The notes beneath the pieces were generated by a model, which saw only the letters and a list, made by a program, of their open reading frames with translations, searched no databases and had not been told where the DNA came from. 64,000 bases of DNA from Sphingobacterium lactis (GTDB lineage: Bacteria > Bacteroidota > Bacteroidia > Sphingobacteriales > Sphingobacteriaceae), in NCBI RefSeq assembly GCF_011046555.1, contig NZ_CP049246.1, forward strand, positions 124,001-188,000, given 5' to 3'. Below, piece by piece: positions 45,633 through 54,728 of this stretch (its first letter is position 1; every line of letters begins with the position of its first letter). Position numbers and translations under genes: made by a program.

Positions 45633-46451
45633 ATGTTACGCATTCAATCGCTATCATATTCCTACCGGTCCAACCGTAATATCCTCTGGAATATTACCAC
45701 GGCATTGCAACCGGGAAATATCTATGGTCTTCTCGGACTCAACGGAGAAGGCAAGACCACGCTGTTAAAGAATATCGTAGGAATGTTGATTCCTAAGGAT
45801 GGAGAAATCACGCTGAATGGAATGAAAAGCTCGGAACGAACTGCTGCATACCTGAACGATGTGTACTTTCTTCCCGATCACAGCCAACTTCCCGACTTGC
45901 GGATTGCGGAATTCGGCAGGCTTTACGGTGCTTTCTACAGCCGTTTTGATCAAGAACAATATGAACAATGTATCCGTGAATTCAGTATTCCAACAGATCA
46001 TCGGTTGAAATCACTATCCTTGGGACAACACCGGAAGGTACACTTGGCCTTCGCCTTGGCCTGCAACACATCCATCCTATTGATGGATGAGCCGACAAAT
46101 GGCTTGGATATACCCTCCAAGGCTATCTTTCGAAAACTGTTGACTCGATTCTTCAGCGAAGAAAAAGCCTTCGTGATTGCTACGCATCAGATCCGCGATG
46201 TCGATGCCCTGCTTGATCACTTATTGATCATGAAAAGTGGAAGCCTTGTTCTGGATGAGAGCATTTACAACCTATCCAAGACCTACCGTATCAGTCATGC
46301 TGCCTCCGATGCACCGCAAGCAATCTACGAACAGGAAGAGCTTTCCGGAGCCTATTACCTCGTACCCAATGAAACGAATGAGGAATCCAAGATGAATATT
46401 GAATTTATCTTCAACGCGTTTACGAGCAACACCAAAGTGAAAGAACTATGA
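45633..46451 (+). CDS. ABC transporter ATPase (antibiotic/lantibiotic-type exporter)
   Basis: 272 residues. Walker A GLNGEGKTT (about 36-44), signature-like LSLGQHRKV, Walker B ILLMDEPTNGLD and H-loop IATHQIRDVD. The signature is shortened (LSLGQ for LSGGQ), common in this subfamily. Overlaps the permease start by 4 bp. The operon order is ATPase, permease, GntR, two unknowns. Confidence 0.92.
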   Translation: MLRIQSLSYSYRSNRNILWNITTALQPGNIYGLLGLNGEGKTTLLKNIVGMLIPKDGEITLNGMKSSERTAAYLNDVYFLPDHSQLPDLRIAEFGRLYGAFYSRFDQEQYEQCIREFSIPTDHRLKSLSLGQHRKVHLAFALACNTSILLMDEPTNGLDIPSKAIFRKLLTRFFSEEKAFVIATHQIRDVDALLDHLLIMKSGSLVLDESIYNLSKTYRISHAASDAPQAIYEQEELSGAYYLVPNETNEESKMNIEFIFNAFTSNTKVKEL

Positions 46452-47239
46452 AAACGACACTACAGTACCTAAGAACCTTGTATAAAGGGCAGCAATTTTT
46501 CCTTTATGCCGTCCCATTACTCTGTCTGATAGTCTGGCTTGCAGGCGTATTCTTTTTGAGTATGGGCATGTTGGATGTTATCACGAACTATAAAAGCTAT
46601 AAAGCGGCTGTTGGCGAGAGCAACCTACTCCTTGCATTGGACGGGCAACAGTTTTTTGAATGGAGTAACCCCATTATCCTGATTTTACCCTTTATCCACC
46701 TGACATTCATCGCTACAAACTTTTACAAAAGCTATGACTTTACCTTGCCCATTAGCGCAGGGCAACGACTTACAGCGTTTGTTATCGTTGCGCTGGTCGT
46801 ATTTCTGTACAATTATGCGATCGTGTTGCTACTTAATTACGGTGTGGAATTTTTCTTTCGGTACAATTTCCTGGAAGCAATGAAACAAGCTTATGTGGAA
46901 AACGGTCTCTTATATGAACCCATCAGCAAAAATAGTATCTTTTTCAATGGGTCACAGACACTGAAGATGTTCAGATTGATCATAGGATTTGCGATCATGC
47001 TGCCCTTTTATTTTTACGGCATCCTGCTGTTCAAAAAGAAAAGCTTGATCAAGTCCGTAGGGATATTAATCCTACTTTTTATGATTGGAAGTTATATCAG
47101 TAATTATTTCTGGAATGGCAATCATTACATGATCACTAACTCGAACTTCTACTTCGTCAGCAACTACCTGGTTTACCTAATCGCTATGTTGATCGCCTTT
47201 GTTGGGTTCTATTATTATTTAAAAGAAAAGGAGGTTTAG
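46448..47239 (+). CDS. ABC transporter permease (ABC-2-like), hydrophobic
   Basis: 263 residues with about six transmembrane helices (for example FLYAVPLLCLIVWLAGVFFL near the N terminus and a C-terminal YLIAMLIAFVGFYYYLKEKE). It has no strong sequence motif beyond topology. Start overlaps the ATPase stop (ATGA), implying translational coupling; its stop abuts the GTG start of the regulator. Confidence 0.82.
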   Translation: MKTTLQYLRTLYKGQQFFLYAVPLLCLIVWLAGVFFLSMGMLDVITNYKSYKAAVGESNLLLALDGQQFFEWSNPIILILPFIHLTFIATNFYKSYDFTLPISAGQRLTAFVIVALVVFLYNYAIVLLLNYGVEFFFRYNFLEAMKQAYVENGLLYEPISKNSIFFNGSQTLKMFRLIIGFAIMLPFYFYGILLFKKKSLIKSVGILILLFMIGSYISNYFWNGNHYMITNSNFYFVSNYLVYLIAMLIAFVGFYYYLKEKEV

Positions 47240-47599
47240 GTGCATTTTCAATCCGATAAGCCCATATATCTGCAGATTATCGACCTGGTGATGGAAAAGA
47301 TCCTCACGGAAGAATGGGCCGTTGGGGAGAAGATCCCCTCGGTACGTGATTTGGCATCCGGCATTGAGGTCAATCCCAATACGGTCATGCGATCGTACGA
47401 TAAGCTGCAGCAGGATGGTATTATCTTCAACAAAAGAGGGTTGGGATTCTTTGTCTCCGAGGAGGCCAAAACCCTGATCCTGCACGAAAAGAGAACGGCA
47501 TTTCTCGAGGTTGAAGCGCCGAAGTTCTTCCAGAATGCCAAGTTATTGAACATCAGTATTGATGAATTAGTAGAACGATATAAGTCTAATGAATTATGA
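47240..47599 (+). CDS. GntR-family transcriptional regulator, YtrA subfamily
   Basis: 119 residues with a GTG start directly after the permease stop. N-terminal winged HTH with PIYLQIIDLVMEKILTEEW, KIPSVRDLASGIEVNPNTVM and GLGFFV, plus a short helical tail, the YtrA layout without a large ligand domain. YtrA-type repressors control neighbouring ABC exporters that respond to cell-wall-active compounds; the dyad at 45594 is the likely operator. Confidence 0.9.
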   Translation: MHFQSDKPIYLQIIDLVMEKILTEEWAVGEKIPSVRDLASGIEVNPNTVMRSYDKLQQDGIIFNKRGLGFFVSEEAKTLILHEKRTAFLEVEAPKFFQNAKLLNISIDELVERYKSNEL

Positions 47600-48375
47600 A
47601 AAAGTCAATGTTATTGCTCCTGATTGCGACTGCCACCATTTGGTTATTGTCTTTGGTCATTAAACCGCTGCGTGGCCATGTCTATGTAAAGGACAATGTT
47701 TCCTATACACCAAAGGATGGTCTGTCCAAGGCCATTGCTTCATTGAATAAATATGGAGATGCCAAACCCTATCACCTGGAAAAAATCCAACATGTACGCA
47801 TCGTCGGTGGCCAAGGGAACACCATGGTCTCATTCAATCAGGGAGATTCTGCAACCCTGCGATTGAGTAATAATAAAGGAAATATCTCCTTCTCTCCTAC
47901 GATTGAAAAGGACACCCTAATCCTTGCTATAACAGAAGATGAATTCCATCAGGTTGAAATCAGCTTGGGAGATTTGGGGTTGCAATCCATTACACTCGAT
48001 GGTGTTACCGGGACATGCTATCTTCCGCAACAATTGGTTAACAATGCTTGGGTCGGCGTGCTCAACATCACCAATGCGTCCAATGTCACCCTTTGGAAAC
48101 CCTCTCGAGCCGAGACAACATTTTATCCAACCTTGAATCTGGAAATTAAGGGTAAATCCTTATTGGAAGCAGAGCAGATTAGGATCCAGAACCTGAACGT
48201 CAAGATGAACAATGGCATGTTTAAATTTGAACCCAAGAACGCATGTGATACCCTAAGGGCGGACCTACAGGGATTAAGCAACATCAAAGTTGGAAACTAC
48301 CCTACTCAAAGTGGTGTCAAGGTACTGGAACTGACCGGCAACCTGGACTATTATAACAGCAAACGCCCAAAATAA
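47596..48375 (+). CDS. Membrane-anchored protein of unknown function in the ABC-GntR operon
   Basis: 259 residues; overlaps the GntR stop by 4 bp (ATGA). One N-terminal signal anchor (MKKSMLLLLIATATIWLLSL), then a periplasmic region rich in short beta strands and N/L repeats (RIQNLNVKMNNGMFKFEPKN) that resembles the head-GIN/DUF2807 type beta-helix. I do not recognise a specific family. Translational coupling suggests it belongs functionally to the exporter. Confidence 0.7.
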   Translation: MKKSMLLLLIATATIWLLSLVIKPLRGHVYVKDNVSYTPKDGLSKAIASLNKYGDAKPYHLEKIQHVRIVGGQGNTMVSFNQGDSATLRLSNNKGNISFSPTIEKDTLILAITEDEFHQVEISLGDLGLQSITLDGVTGTCYLPQQLVNNAWVGVLNITNASNVTLWKPSRAETTFYPTLNLEIKGKSLLEAEQIRIQNLNVKMNNGMFKFEPKNACDTLRADLQGLSNIKVGNYPTQSGVKVLELTGNLDYYNSKRPK

Positions 48376-48381
48376 CAGGTT

Positions 48382-48570
48382 ATGCTAACAAAATTTATCC
48401 TCAAGTTCATGGTCTGGTTCTGCGCCTTCCTTTGGTCAACGATGATCCCACAATTGGCTATACTTTTTCCATCGGAGAAAACAGCGGACGGTCCAAAAAC
48501 TGACGATTCCCAAAAACAAGAACATTCCAGAGCCTACCCGCAAGAAACTCAGGAAGATACACCCTGTTAA
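48382..48570 (+). CDS. Small hypothetical protein at the end of the ABC-GntR operon
   Basis: 62 residues: an N-terminal hydrophobic segment (FILKFMVWFCAFLWSTMIPQ) and a polar, Gln/Glu/Asp-rich tail. It begins 6 bp after the previous stop and ends just before the terminator at 48580, so position favours a real gene. No homology recognised; chance ORF not excluded. Confidence 0.4.
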   Translation: MLTKFILKFMVWFCAFLWSTMIPQLAILFPSEKTADGPKTDDSQKQEHSRAYPQETQEDTPC

Positions 48571-48576
48571 ACCGCA

Positions 48577-48607
48577 AAAGCGCAGTATATACATACCGCG
48601 CTTTTGT
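48577..48607 (+). terminator. Terminator of the ABC-GntR operon
   Basis: AAAAGCGC and GCGCTTTT pair around a 14-nt loop, followed by a T-containing stretch (TGATTTTTG). Confidence 0.6.
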
Positions 48608-48658
48608 GATTTTTGAAGAAACGTCACATTCCTTCCTATTAACTTTCAATCAATCTTC

Positions 48659-49213
48659 CTATTCAGGGCTATCTGCCGTGGACTCTCGCGCCAATGTCAC
48701 TTCATCTGGAGCGTCAGCCAAGTACTTGTCCAAATTGAACAAGGATTCATCAGAAGCACGATCGCCTCCGGCAATTTTTAGCTTGTCAATTAAATCAAGG
48801 GCTAGTTTCTCTTCTTCGATCTGTTCTTTCACGAACCATTGTGCAAAGTTCCAGGTTGCCCAGTCCTTTTCTTCCATGGATTGATTTACTAACCCATAAA
48901 TAGCGTTGGTATTATCAATCTCATGTTTCAGGACCAGATCAAAGCAATCGGTCATGCTTTTCGGAGCAACTTTTGGTGCTTCGACAGCTTCCACCTTTGG
49001 TGTACCGCCGCGTTCCAAAATATACATCATGATCTTAATCATATGGTTGCGCTCTTCCTGTGCATGACGGAACAGAAAGTTGGAAACGCCGCCATAACCC
49101 TTCGTATCTGCCCAGATCCCTAATGCTAAATAGATCTGTGAAGCTTGATTTTCCTTTGTCATCTGTTTGATCAACGATGTTTCCATCGCTTTCGAAAGTC
49201 TGTTGGTATCCAT
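48659..49213 (-). CDS. Non-heme ferritin
   Basis: Iron-storage protein of 184 residues from the ATG at 49213 (MDTNRLSKAMETSLIKQMTK); 12 extra upstream codons are in frame but not ferritin-like. The four-helix bundle carries ferroxidase residues E and the EERNHM motif (HAQEERNHMIKIMMYI), E in LKHEIDNTNAIY, and KEQIEEEKLALDLID. A 35-residue polar tail extends beyond the usual end. Confidence 0.92.
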   Translation of the reverse strand: MDTNRLSKAMETSLIKQMTKENQASQIYLALGIWADTKGYGGVSNFLFRHAQEERNHMIKIMMYILERGGTPKVEAVEAPKVAPKSMTDCFDLVLKHEIDNTNAIYGLVNQSMEEKDWATWNFAQWFVKEQIEEEKLALDLIDKLKIAGGDRASDESLFNLDKYLADAPDEVTLARESTADSPE

Positions 49214-49359
49214 AATAATCTCTTTTTTATATACAACAGTTGGCATCACACTTTGTTTCGGAAATCACCTTTACATTGTAAACTTTACCTCGTACATTTG
49301 ATTATAACTATTGCTAAACAATTCCCAAACGTACTTGTTCTTTTTTTAAATCAATATAT

Positions 49360-50289
49360 ATGGCGTTTTTAGATTACTATAAAGTGCTAGGATTAGATAA
49401 ATCCGCGAGTCAGGATGATATTAAGAAGGCCTATCGGAAATTGGCCAGAAAATTCCATCCGGACATGAATCCCAACGATGAGGATGCAAAGAAGAAATTT
49501 CAGGAGATCAACGAGGCCAATGAGGTGCTGACCGATCCGGAGAAGCGCAAGAAATATGACCAATATGGCGAAAACTGGAAGCACGGTGAAGAATACGAGC
49601 GTGCGCAACAACAATACCGTCAGCAAGGTGGATCTGCCGGTGGTCAGAATCCATTTGAAGGCTTTGATTTCAACAATTATAGCGGAAACTACGATACTGG
49701 CGAATATTCAGATTTCTTTGAAGACCTCTTCGGTTCGCGGTTCGGCGGTGGCCGGAGCTCCGGAAGACGTGGCAGTTACAGAGGACAGGACTATGAAACC
49801 ATGTTGGAGATTACACTTCTTCAGGCTTCGGAATCACACAAACAGACCTTTACCGTCAATGGTAAGAATATCCGAATCACCGTTCCTGCCGGCGTAGAGG
49901 ATGGACAGAAGATCAAGCTGAAAGGCCAAGGTGGCGAAGGGGTTAATGGTGGACCGAAAGGAGACCTATACATTACCTTCAGCATCAAACCTGACCCTCG
50001 TTTCAATCGAAAGGGAAATGACCTCTACACCAATATCGATATTGACCTACCAACGGCTTTGCTGGGCGGGGAAACCATCGTCGATACATTGACCGGAAAA
50101 ATCAATGTTAAGATCAAACCGGAAACGCAGAATGGAGCAAAGATCAGATTGAAAGGAAAGGGATTTCCGGTGTATAAAAAGGATGGTGAATTTGGCGATC
50201 TCTATGCAGAGATCCATGTAAAATTACCGACCAACCTATCAGCAGAGCAGAAAGAAATCGTTCAGAAATTAGCAGATTCATTAAAATAA
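49360..50289 (+). CDS. cbpA: DnaJ-class co-chaperone, CbpA type
   Basis: 309 residues. J domain (about 5-70) with the HPD motif (RKFHPDMNP), a Gly/Phe-rich linker with [12 protein letters not shown], then two C-terminal substrate-binding beta domains. There is no CxxCxGxG zinc finger, which separates CbpA from DnaJ. Followed 3 bp later by its modulator gene. Confidence 0.94.
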   Translation: MAFLDYYKVLGLDKSASQDDIKKAYRKLARKFHPDMNPNDEDAKKKFQEINEANEVLTDPEKRKKYDQYGENWKHGEEYERAQQQYRQQGGSAGGQNPFEGFDFNNYSGNYDTGEYSDFFEDLFGSRFGGGRSSGRRGSYRGQDYETMLEITLLQASESHKQTFTVNGKNIRITVPAGVEDGQKIKLKGQGGEGVNGGPKGDLYITFSIKPDPRFNRKGNDLYTNIDIDLPTALLGGETIVDTLTGKINVKIKPETQNGAKIRLKGKGFPVYKKDGEFGDLYAEIHVKLPTNLSAEQKEIVQKLADSLK

Positions 50290-50292
50290 GCT

Positions 50293-50574
50293 ATGGAAAA
50301 GACATTATTTAGAGTAATCGACATCTGCCGGACCAATAACATTGAGCAGGCATTCATCCAAGAGCTGCACAGCAACGGATTGATCGAGATAATTGTTCAG
50401 GAGGAACAGGAATACCTGGAGGAAGAGCAGGTGCTGCATGTAGAGCGTTATTCCACATGGCATTACGAATTGGAACTGAATGTTCAGGGGATAGAAGTCG
50501 TCCACAACCTGATCGAGAAGATTGAAGATTTACAACGGGAGCTACGTTATCTGCGTGCGGATAAAGATATTTAA
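50293..50574 (+). CDS. cbpM: Chaperone modulator CbpM
   Basis: 93 residues; MerR-like small protein that binds the J domain of CbpA and inhibits it. The position directly after cbpA and the C-terminal helix NLIEKIEDLQRELRYLRADK support the call; its own sequence motifs are weak. Confidence 0.8.
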   Translation: MEKTLFRVIDICRTNNIEQAFIQELHSNGLIEIIVQEEQEYLEEEQVLHVERYSTWHYELELNVQGIEVVHNLIEKIEDLQRELRYLRADKDI

Positions 50575-50590
50575 AATTGCCATAGCGGTC

Positions 50591-50598
50591 TATTTTTG
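50591..50598 (+). promoter_or_regulatory. Candidate -7 box ahead of purC
   Basis: TATTTTTG matches TAnnTTTG, 30 bp before the purC ATG. No clear -33 box. Confidence 0.45.
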
Positions 50599-50627
50599 AT
50601 ATTTTCGCAGCAATTAACTGAAACCAC

Positions 50628-51311
50628 ATGGAAAAAATCTATCAAGGGAAAACCAAGGATGTCTACCGTCTTGGTGACCATCAAATCTTATTGCAGTTCA
50701 AGGATGACGTTACGGGCGAGAATGGTGTTTTCGACCCGGGCGCAAATACCGTGGGCCTGACCATTGCAGGAGCTGGAAGATCTGGATTGAAAATGACAAC
50801 CTATTTCTTCGAGGTCCTGAATAGACTAGGGATTCCCACCCATTTTGTCTCTTCGGATATTGACAAGGTGCAAATGATCGTAAAGGAAGCGCAGGTATTG
50901 GGAAAGGGACTGGAAGTCATCTGTCGATATCGTGCCGTAGGCAGCTTTCTGCGCAGATATGCCGCCTATTGTGAAGAAGGCCAGCCATTGGATAGTTTTG
51001 TCGAAGTAACTATTAAGGATGATGAACGCGGTGATCCTGTTATTTCGGAAGATGCCTTGGCCATGCTTGGCATCCTGACCACCGAAAACTACCAGGTGCT
51101 GAAATCCCTGACCCAAAAGATTTGTGGCGTCGTGAAAGACGAGTTGGCAAAGAAAGGATTGGAGTTGTATGACATCAAACTGGAATTCGGATACGATAAG
51201 GCAGATAACACCCTTCTATTGATCGATGAAATTTCAGGAGGAAATATGCGGGTGTATAAGGATGGTACGTATATCCCACCCTTGGAACTGGAAAAATTAT
51301 TCCTTTCCTAA
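50628..51311 (+). CDS. purC: SAICAR synthetase
   Basis: Joins CAIR and aspartate in purine synthesis. 227 residues; start MEKIYQGKTKDVYRL, the GKTKDVY phosphate loop and EFGYDKADNTLLLIDEISG motif are diagnostic. The purE and purK genes lie 9 kb away, so the pathway is dispersed. Confidence 0.94.
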   Translation: MEKIYQGKTKDVYRLGDHQILLQFKDDVTGENGVFDPGANTVGLTIAGAGRSGLKMTTYFFEVLNRLGIPTHFVSSDIDKVQMIVKEAQVLGKGLEVICRYRAVGSFLRRYAAYCEEGQPLDSFVEVTIKDDERGDPVISEDALAMLGILTTENYQVLKSLTQKICGVVKDELAKKGLELYDIKLEFGYDKADNTLLLIDEISGGNMRVYKDGTYIPPLELEKLFLS

Positions 51312-51330
51312 GCGGAAAATAATGAAATGG

Positions 51331-51365
51331 AATGGGCCTGATCACGTTGATCAAGCCCATTTTGT
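51331..51365. terminator. Convergent terminator after purC
   Basis: AATGGGC...GCCCATT with a TGATCA/TGATCA inner stem and one mismatch, then TTTTG. It separates purC from the minus-strand lipoprotein gene. Confidence 0.7.
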
Positions 51366-51374
51366 ATTTTCAAG

Positions 51375-52217
51375 CTAATTGACCCGAAACTTCTCCTGCC
51401 CGATCAACAGGTCCTTTTCGGAATAATATTCCAGGATATATTCATTCGGACAGAGCTTCAGGGAAATTGGCCCCCTATCATCCTTCTTCATCAATTTAAA
51501 AAAGGAAATTGTTTTATTGGCTCCGTAAACATCATACAGTTTGAGGTAAACGACCTCATGGTTCTTCAGTTTTTCGATATCCGGTTTTAGGATCCAATCC
51601 CTGCGGTCGGGTTCTTCACAATCGTAAATCTGCCAACTTGGGTAATAGCGCTCCTTTTCCTTTATTTCCAAGGCATTGATGCCAGCAAGGTAATCGAATT
51701 TAGCTAATGGATTACCGGCATTTTCCACTTCCAGCGCATAGTACAGCAAGCTCAGTCCCTCTTTTTTTCCCTTGGGAATATAGACATGTCGGATATCCAT
51801 CCCCTCGGATATAACTTTCTTCTCATAATAGTTTGCACCTTTATATTCCCGAATGTTATACCCTTTCAGATTCACATTATTCTTCAGGTGCTTCACGGCA
51901 ACCATATTGTAAAAAGGTGGATATTCCGGTACGACAGAAAAAAGAACTTGATTGGCATTCTTCTTAATACCGACCAATTCCATCATCCGTTCATCAAGGG
52001 GATAGTAATTTTCCTTTCTCAACCCTGTTTTCCCGTCCTCTCGCGGTTGGAAGGCACGATAAAGCCAGACATTGACCCCTTCTTTTTCATTGAAGTACTT
52101 ATCCACCTCACCTGTAAAATATCCTGTCTTGGAGTGGGACAAGGTTCTGCAGGAAAATAAACTTAAAAGACACAGCATGCCCAATAACAGACCGCTAAAT
52201 TTAATCAGTTTTTGCAT
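51375..52217 (-). CDS. Predicted lipoprotein of unknown function
   Basis: 280 residues. Signal peptide ending in lipobox SLFSC (Cys near 23) then RTLSHSKTGY. The body is rich in Lys/Tyr with no recognised catalytic motif. It lies last of a minus-strand series (BlaI, M56-TonB, TonB-like, lipoprotein), 45 bp after the small TonB-like gene, so it may belong to the same response module. Confidence 0.65.
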   Translation of the reverse strand: MQKLIKFSGLLLGMLCLLSLFSCRTLSHSKTGYFTGEVDKYFNEKEGVNVWLYRAFQPREDGKTGLRKENYYPLDERMMELVGIKKNANQVLFSVVPEYPPFYNMVAVKHLKNNVNLKGYNIREYKGANYYEKKVISEGMDIRHVYIPKGKKEGLSLLYYALEVENAGNPLAKFDYLAGINALEIKEKERYYPSWQIYDCEEPDRRDWILKPDIEKLKNHEVVYLKLYDVYGANKTISFFKLMKKDDRGPISLKLCPNEYILEYYSEKDLLIGQEKFRVN

Positions 52218-52262
52218 TGTATAGATTTATCAGCGGGCGTTGGACAGTGTTGGATTACACCC

Positions 52263-52706
52263 CTATTTCCGCAATTTCTTTTTTAGTGTTCGTAGGTTTA
52301 TTGGAAGGCTATATTTTACATTGACCAGTTTCCCGTTTGCAATTCCCGGAATCCACTCAATTTCATTCTGGCTTTCTTCCACAACGCGGATCAGTTCCTC
52401 CGCCGTGCCGTATCCTGTATCATCGTTCAGCACTTTAAAGTCCTTTAATTTTCCGGTCTTGGACACCACAAAGGAAATCTTCGTGTTCCCCCAAACTTTG
52501 GCCGATAAGGCTTCCTTTGGGAAACGGTAATTTTTCTCGACGTACTCCCGGAAAGCCTCCATCCCACCAACAGGTGCAGCTGGGCGATCAGGTTCCGATT
52601 GGGTATACTGCTCATTCGCTTTTCCAACGTTACTTTGGCCAAAGGAAAGGTAACTCAACATACACAGAAACATCGTCAATAGCAAGTGGAAATAATTGGT
52701 TTTCAT
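52263..52706 (-). CDS. Secreted TonB C-terminal-domain protein
   Basis: 147 residues from the ATG at 52706 (MKTNYFHLLLTMFLCMLSYL); a longer frame to 52829 runs through the promoter. After the signal peptide (ending SFGQ), a TonB_C fold is recognised: GGMEAFREYVEKNYRFPKEA, then VWGNTKISFVVSKTGKLKDF and a C-terminal strand with SLPINLR. Free-standing TonB_C proteins are frequent in Bacteroidota; role unknown. Confidence 0.78.
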   Translation of the reverse strand: MKTNYFHLLLTMFLCMLSYLSFGQSNVGKANEQYTQSEPDRPAAPVGGMEAFREYVEKNYRFPKEALSAKVWGNTKISFVVSKTGKLKDFKVLNDDTGYGTAEELIRVVEESQNEIEWIPGIANGKLVNVKYSLPINLRTLKKKLRK

Positions 52707-52727
52707 CTTCAGTTTATTTGATTTCGC

Positions 52728-52735
52728 CAAATATA
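52728..52735 (-). promoter_or_regulatory. -7 box of the TonB-like gene
   Basis: The minus strand reads TATATTTG, 22 bp ahead of the ATG; this supports the start at 52706. No convincing -33. Confidence 0.5.
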
Positions 52736-52900
52736 AAAAATCAATGCATAGGTTCCGTACTTCCAATGTTATGTAAATATTAAATGCATATGCAGAAAAC
52801 CGTTTCTCTTCGCAAATGGTTCCGTTCATTTAGCAGACCCTAAATGAACGGAACACATGCTTTTTAGCCTTTATTTGAAATTTGTTTCTACATTATTTTC

Positions 52901-54196
52901 TCATTGAGAAAGATCAAATTGAAGCGGCAAAATAAATCTGACCGCTGCCAGCTTTCCTTTATGTTTTCCAGGAGTCCATTTCTTGGACTTTTTAAGTGCC
53001 TTAATCCCAGCTTCACTTAGACCAAAACCTAAATCCTTCTGAATTTTTATATCAGTCGGCATACCTTTTTTGTCTATCACAAAAACCAATTCGACTTTAC
53101 CTTTGGCTCTTGCATCGATTGCTGCTTTCGGAAAAACGACTGCATTTGCCACATCCAATCTAAATTGATTGATGCCACCGGGATAAGTAGGTTGTTCGTC
53201 GATCTCATCAAAATTGAAAACATCAGATTGACTACCTTCTTCTATTGGTTGTGAATTTGTAGCAATCGAATTAGAATTACTGGTTTTTCCATCTTTTGCG
53301 TTGATTAAAGATGCGCTCTCCATTCCGGAGCTTACTGTATCGGCCACAAGAAATGTGGTATTCTTGTTTGTAGATTTGCTATTGATTGAAAACCCAAATA
53401 GCAGAACTGCCATCGGCAAGATGGCCAGATATAAAAATCTATTCCTTGATTTTGATTTATCCTTAAATATCATGTTTATCCTTTCTTTTAAAATTGATTT
53501 ATTGGAAAACTCATGACTCAATTGATGCGGATGAACATGCATGGCATTGGCGATCAACAGTTCGGCATACGCCACCCTGTCTTCGGAAAAATGGCTATCG
53601 ACGATACATTCATGCTGGAATTTCAGTTCTTGTCGAATCCAATGCAAGATGGGGTTGAACCAATTGAATGTACGAACGATTTCAACAAATAAAATATCGT
53701 AGCTATGTCCTTGCCGAATATGCAATGCTTCATGTGCGCTGATCAAAGGTGATGCATTATTTCCATCTGCAATATTAATCAGATGGAAGAATGAATAGTT
53801 CCCGGATATGTTCTGGGAATGTTTCCTAGATAATAAAAGCACAAGCCTATAGCCCAGCCAAACAAGAGATAAAAGCACACCTAACCAGTACAGGAACGGA
53901 ATCCAATTTTCTAGTATTCGATTTTCCCAACCGACCGTATTGCCAGCACTGGAACCCAGATCTGGACCTGTCGATCCATGCAAGGACAGATCGATTGCCG
54001 GCAAAGTTAATTCCATTAGCTCTGGCACACGAATATCAATGAATAATACCAATGGAGTCAGGTAGGCGATAAAGATGCTGCCCAATAAATACCAGCGGTT
54101 TAAATTGAAAAATGTCAGTCTCTTCAATCCAAATCTATAGATCAGGAAAAAGAGCGCAAGTGCTAGATTCGATATCAGTAGGTAAGCCATAGCCAT
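52901..54196 (-). CDS. BlaR1-type M56 membrane metallopeptidase with TonB C-terminal domain
   Basis: 431 residues. Three N-terminal transmembrane helices, then the M56 zinc motif HEALH in ISAHEALHIRQGHSYD near 155 and a downstream acidic ligand (QHECIVD), a fourth helix near 250 (LAILPMAVLLFGFSI), and a periplasmic TonB_C domain (QPTYPGGINQFRLDVANAVV through LPLQFDL). The peptidase site is intact. By analogy to BlaR1/MecR1 it would sense an envelope signal and relieve repression by the BlaI protein encoded 5 bp upstream; the ligand here is unlikely to be bound by a penicillin-binding domain, as none is present. Confidence 0.88.
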   Translation of the reverse strand: MAMAYLLISNLALALFFLIYRFGLKRLTFFNLNRWYLLGSIFIAYLTPLVLFIDIRVPELMELTLPAIDLSLHGSTGPDLGSSAGNTVGWENRILENWIPFLYWLGVLLSLVWLGYRLVLLLSRKHSQNISGNYSFFHLINIADGNNASPLISAHEALHIRQGHSYDILFVEIVRTFNWFNPILHWIRQELKFQHECIVDSHFSEDRVAYAELLIANAMHVHPHQLSHEFSNKSILKERINMIFKDKSKSRNRFLYLAILPMAVLLFGFSINSKSTNKNTTFLVADTVSSGMESASLINAKDGKTSNSNSIATNSQPIEEGSQSDVFNFDEIDEQPTYPGGINQFRLDVANAVVFPKAAIDARAKGKVELVFVIDKKGMPTDIKIQKDLGFGLSEAGIKALKKSKKWTPGKHKGKLAAVRFILPLQFDLSQ

Positions 54197-54201
54197 ATTC
54201 T

Positions 54202-54573
54202 TTATTTCTTATGTTGCTGAATAAGTTTCATGATCTCATCCAAATCCTGCACATCCAATTTTTTCTCCTCCAAAAAGAAGGAGAGCATGGAGCTTGCAGA
54301 ATTTTCAAAATAACCTTTTAAGAGTTTTCCGGTTATTAGTTTTTTATACTCCTCTTTTTCAATCTTCGGAAAATAGCGATGGCTTTTTCCAAAAGATTCA
54401 TGGTCCACGAAACCCTTGGTCTCGAGGATCCTAATGATTGTTGATACCGTGTTGTAGGCAGGCTTCGGTTCTGGTAGGCGCTCGATGATATCCTTCACAA
54501 AGCCCCCCTCCATTTCCCAGAGCTCATGCATGATCTGTTCCTCAGCCTTAGTCAGTTCTTTTAATTCGTCCAT
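54202..54573 (-). CDS. BlaI/MecI/CopY-family repressor
   Basis: 123 residues from the ATG at 54573 (MDELKELTKAEEQIMHELWE). Winged HTH with PAYNTVSTIIRILETKGFVD (recognition region) and a C-terminal dimerisation helix pair. First gene of the BlaI-M56 operon. Two palindromes in the promoter at 54634 and 54654 are its likely operators. Confidence 0.93.
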   Translation of the reverse strand: MDELKELTKAEEQIMHELWEMEGGFVKDIIERLPEPKPAYNTVSTIIRILETKGFVDHESFGKSHRYFPKIEKEEYKKLITGKLLKGYFENSASSMLSFFLEEKKLDVQDLDEIMKLIQQHKK

Positions 54574-54624
54574 GATGTCATGAAATATGTAATAAGACAA
54601 TATTGCCTATAATCGATTATAGAA

Positions 54625-54655
54625 CAAATATAAAACTAAAGATTTAGTTATACAA
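54625..54655 (-). promoter_or_regulatory. Promoter of the BlaI-M56 operon
   Basis: On the minus strand -33 TTG (54655-54653) and -7 TATATTTG (54632-54625) are separated by 20 bp. A good Bacteroidota-type promoter, overlapped by both operator palindromes. Confidence 0.68.
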
Positions 54656-54669
54656 CTAATTTTTTAGTT
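54634..54669 (-). promoter_or_regulatory. Two BlaI-type operator palindromes
   Basis: AACTAAA-GA-TTTAGTT (54634-54649) and AACTAA-TTTT-TTAGTT (54654-54669), perfect in their arms, 20 bp apart. The first lies between -33 and -7 and the second covers -33, the classical arrangement for repression. Confidence 0.7.
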
Positions 54670-54695
54670 TTCGTGGGAATTGTGGTTGTGCCCGC

Positions 54696-54728
54696 GCTGG
54701 CGCAAGAGTTGTGCGGGTGGCCTATCAT
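54696..54728 (+). repeat. Hairpin repeat family A, copy 3 (3' truncated)
   Basis: Begins GCTGGCGCAAGAGTTGTGCG and then diverges; copy 4 begins directly after it. No gene is supported in 54670-55243, which is filled by these repeats and one long palindrome. Confidence 0.75.
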
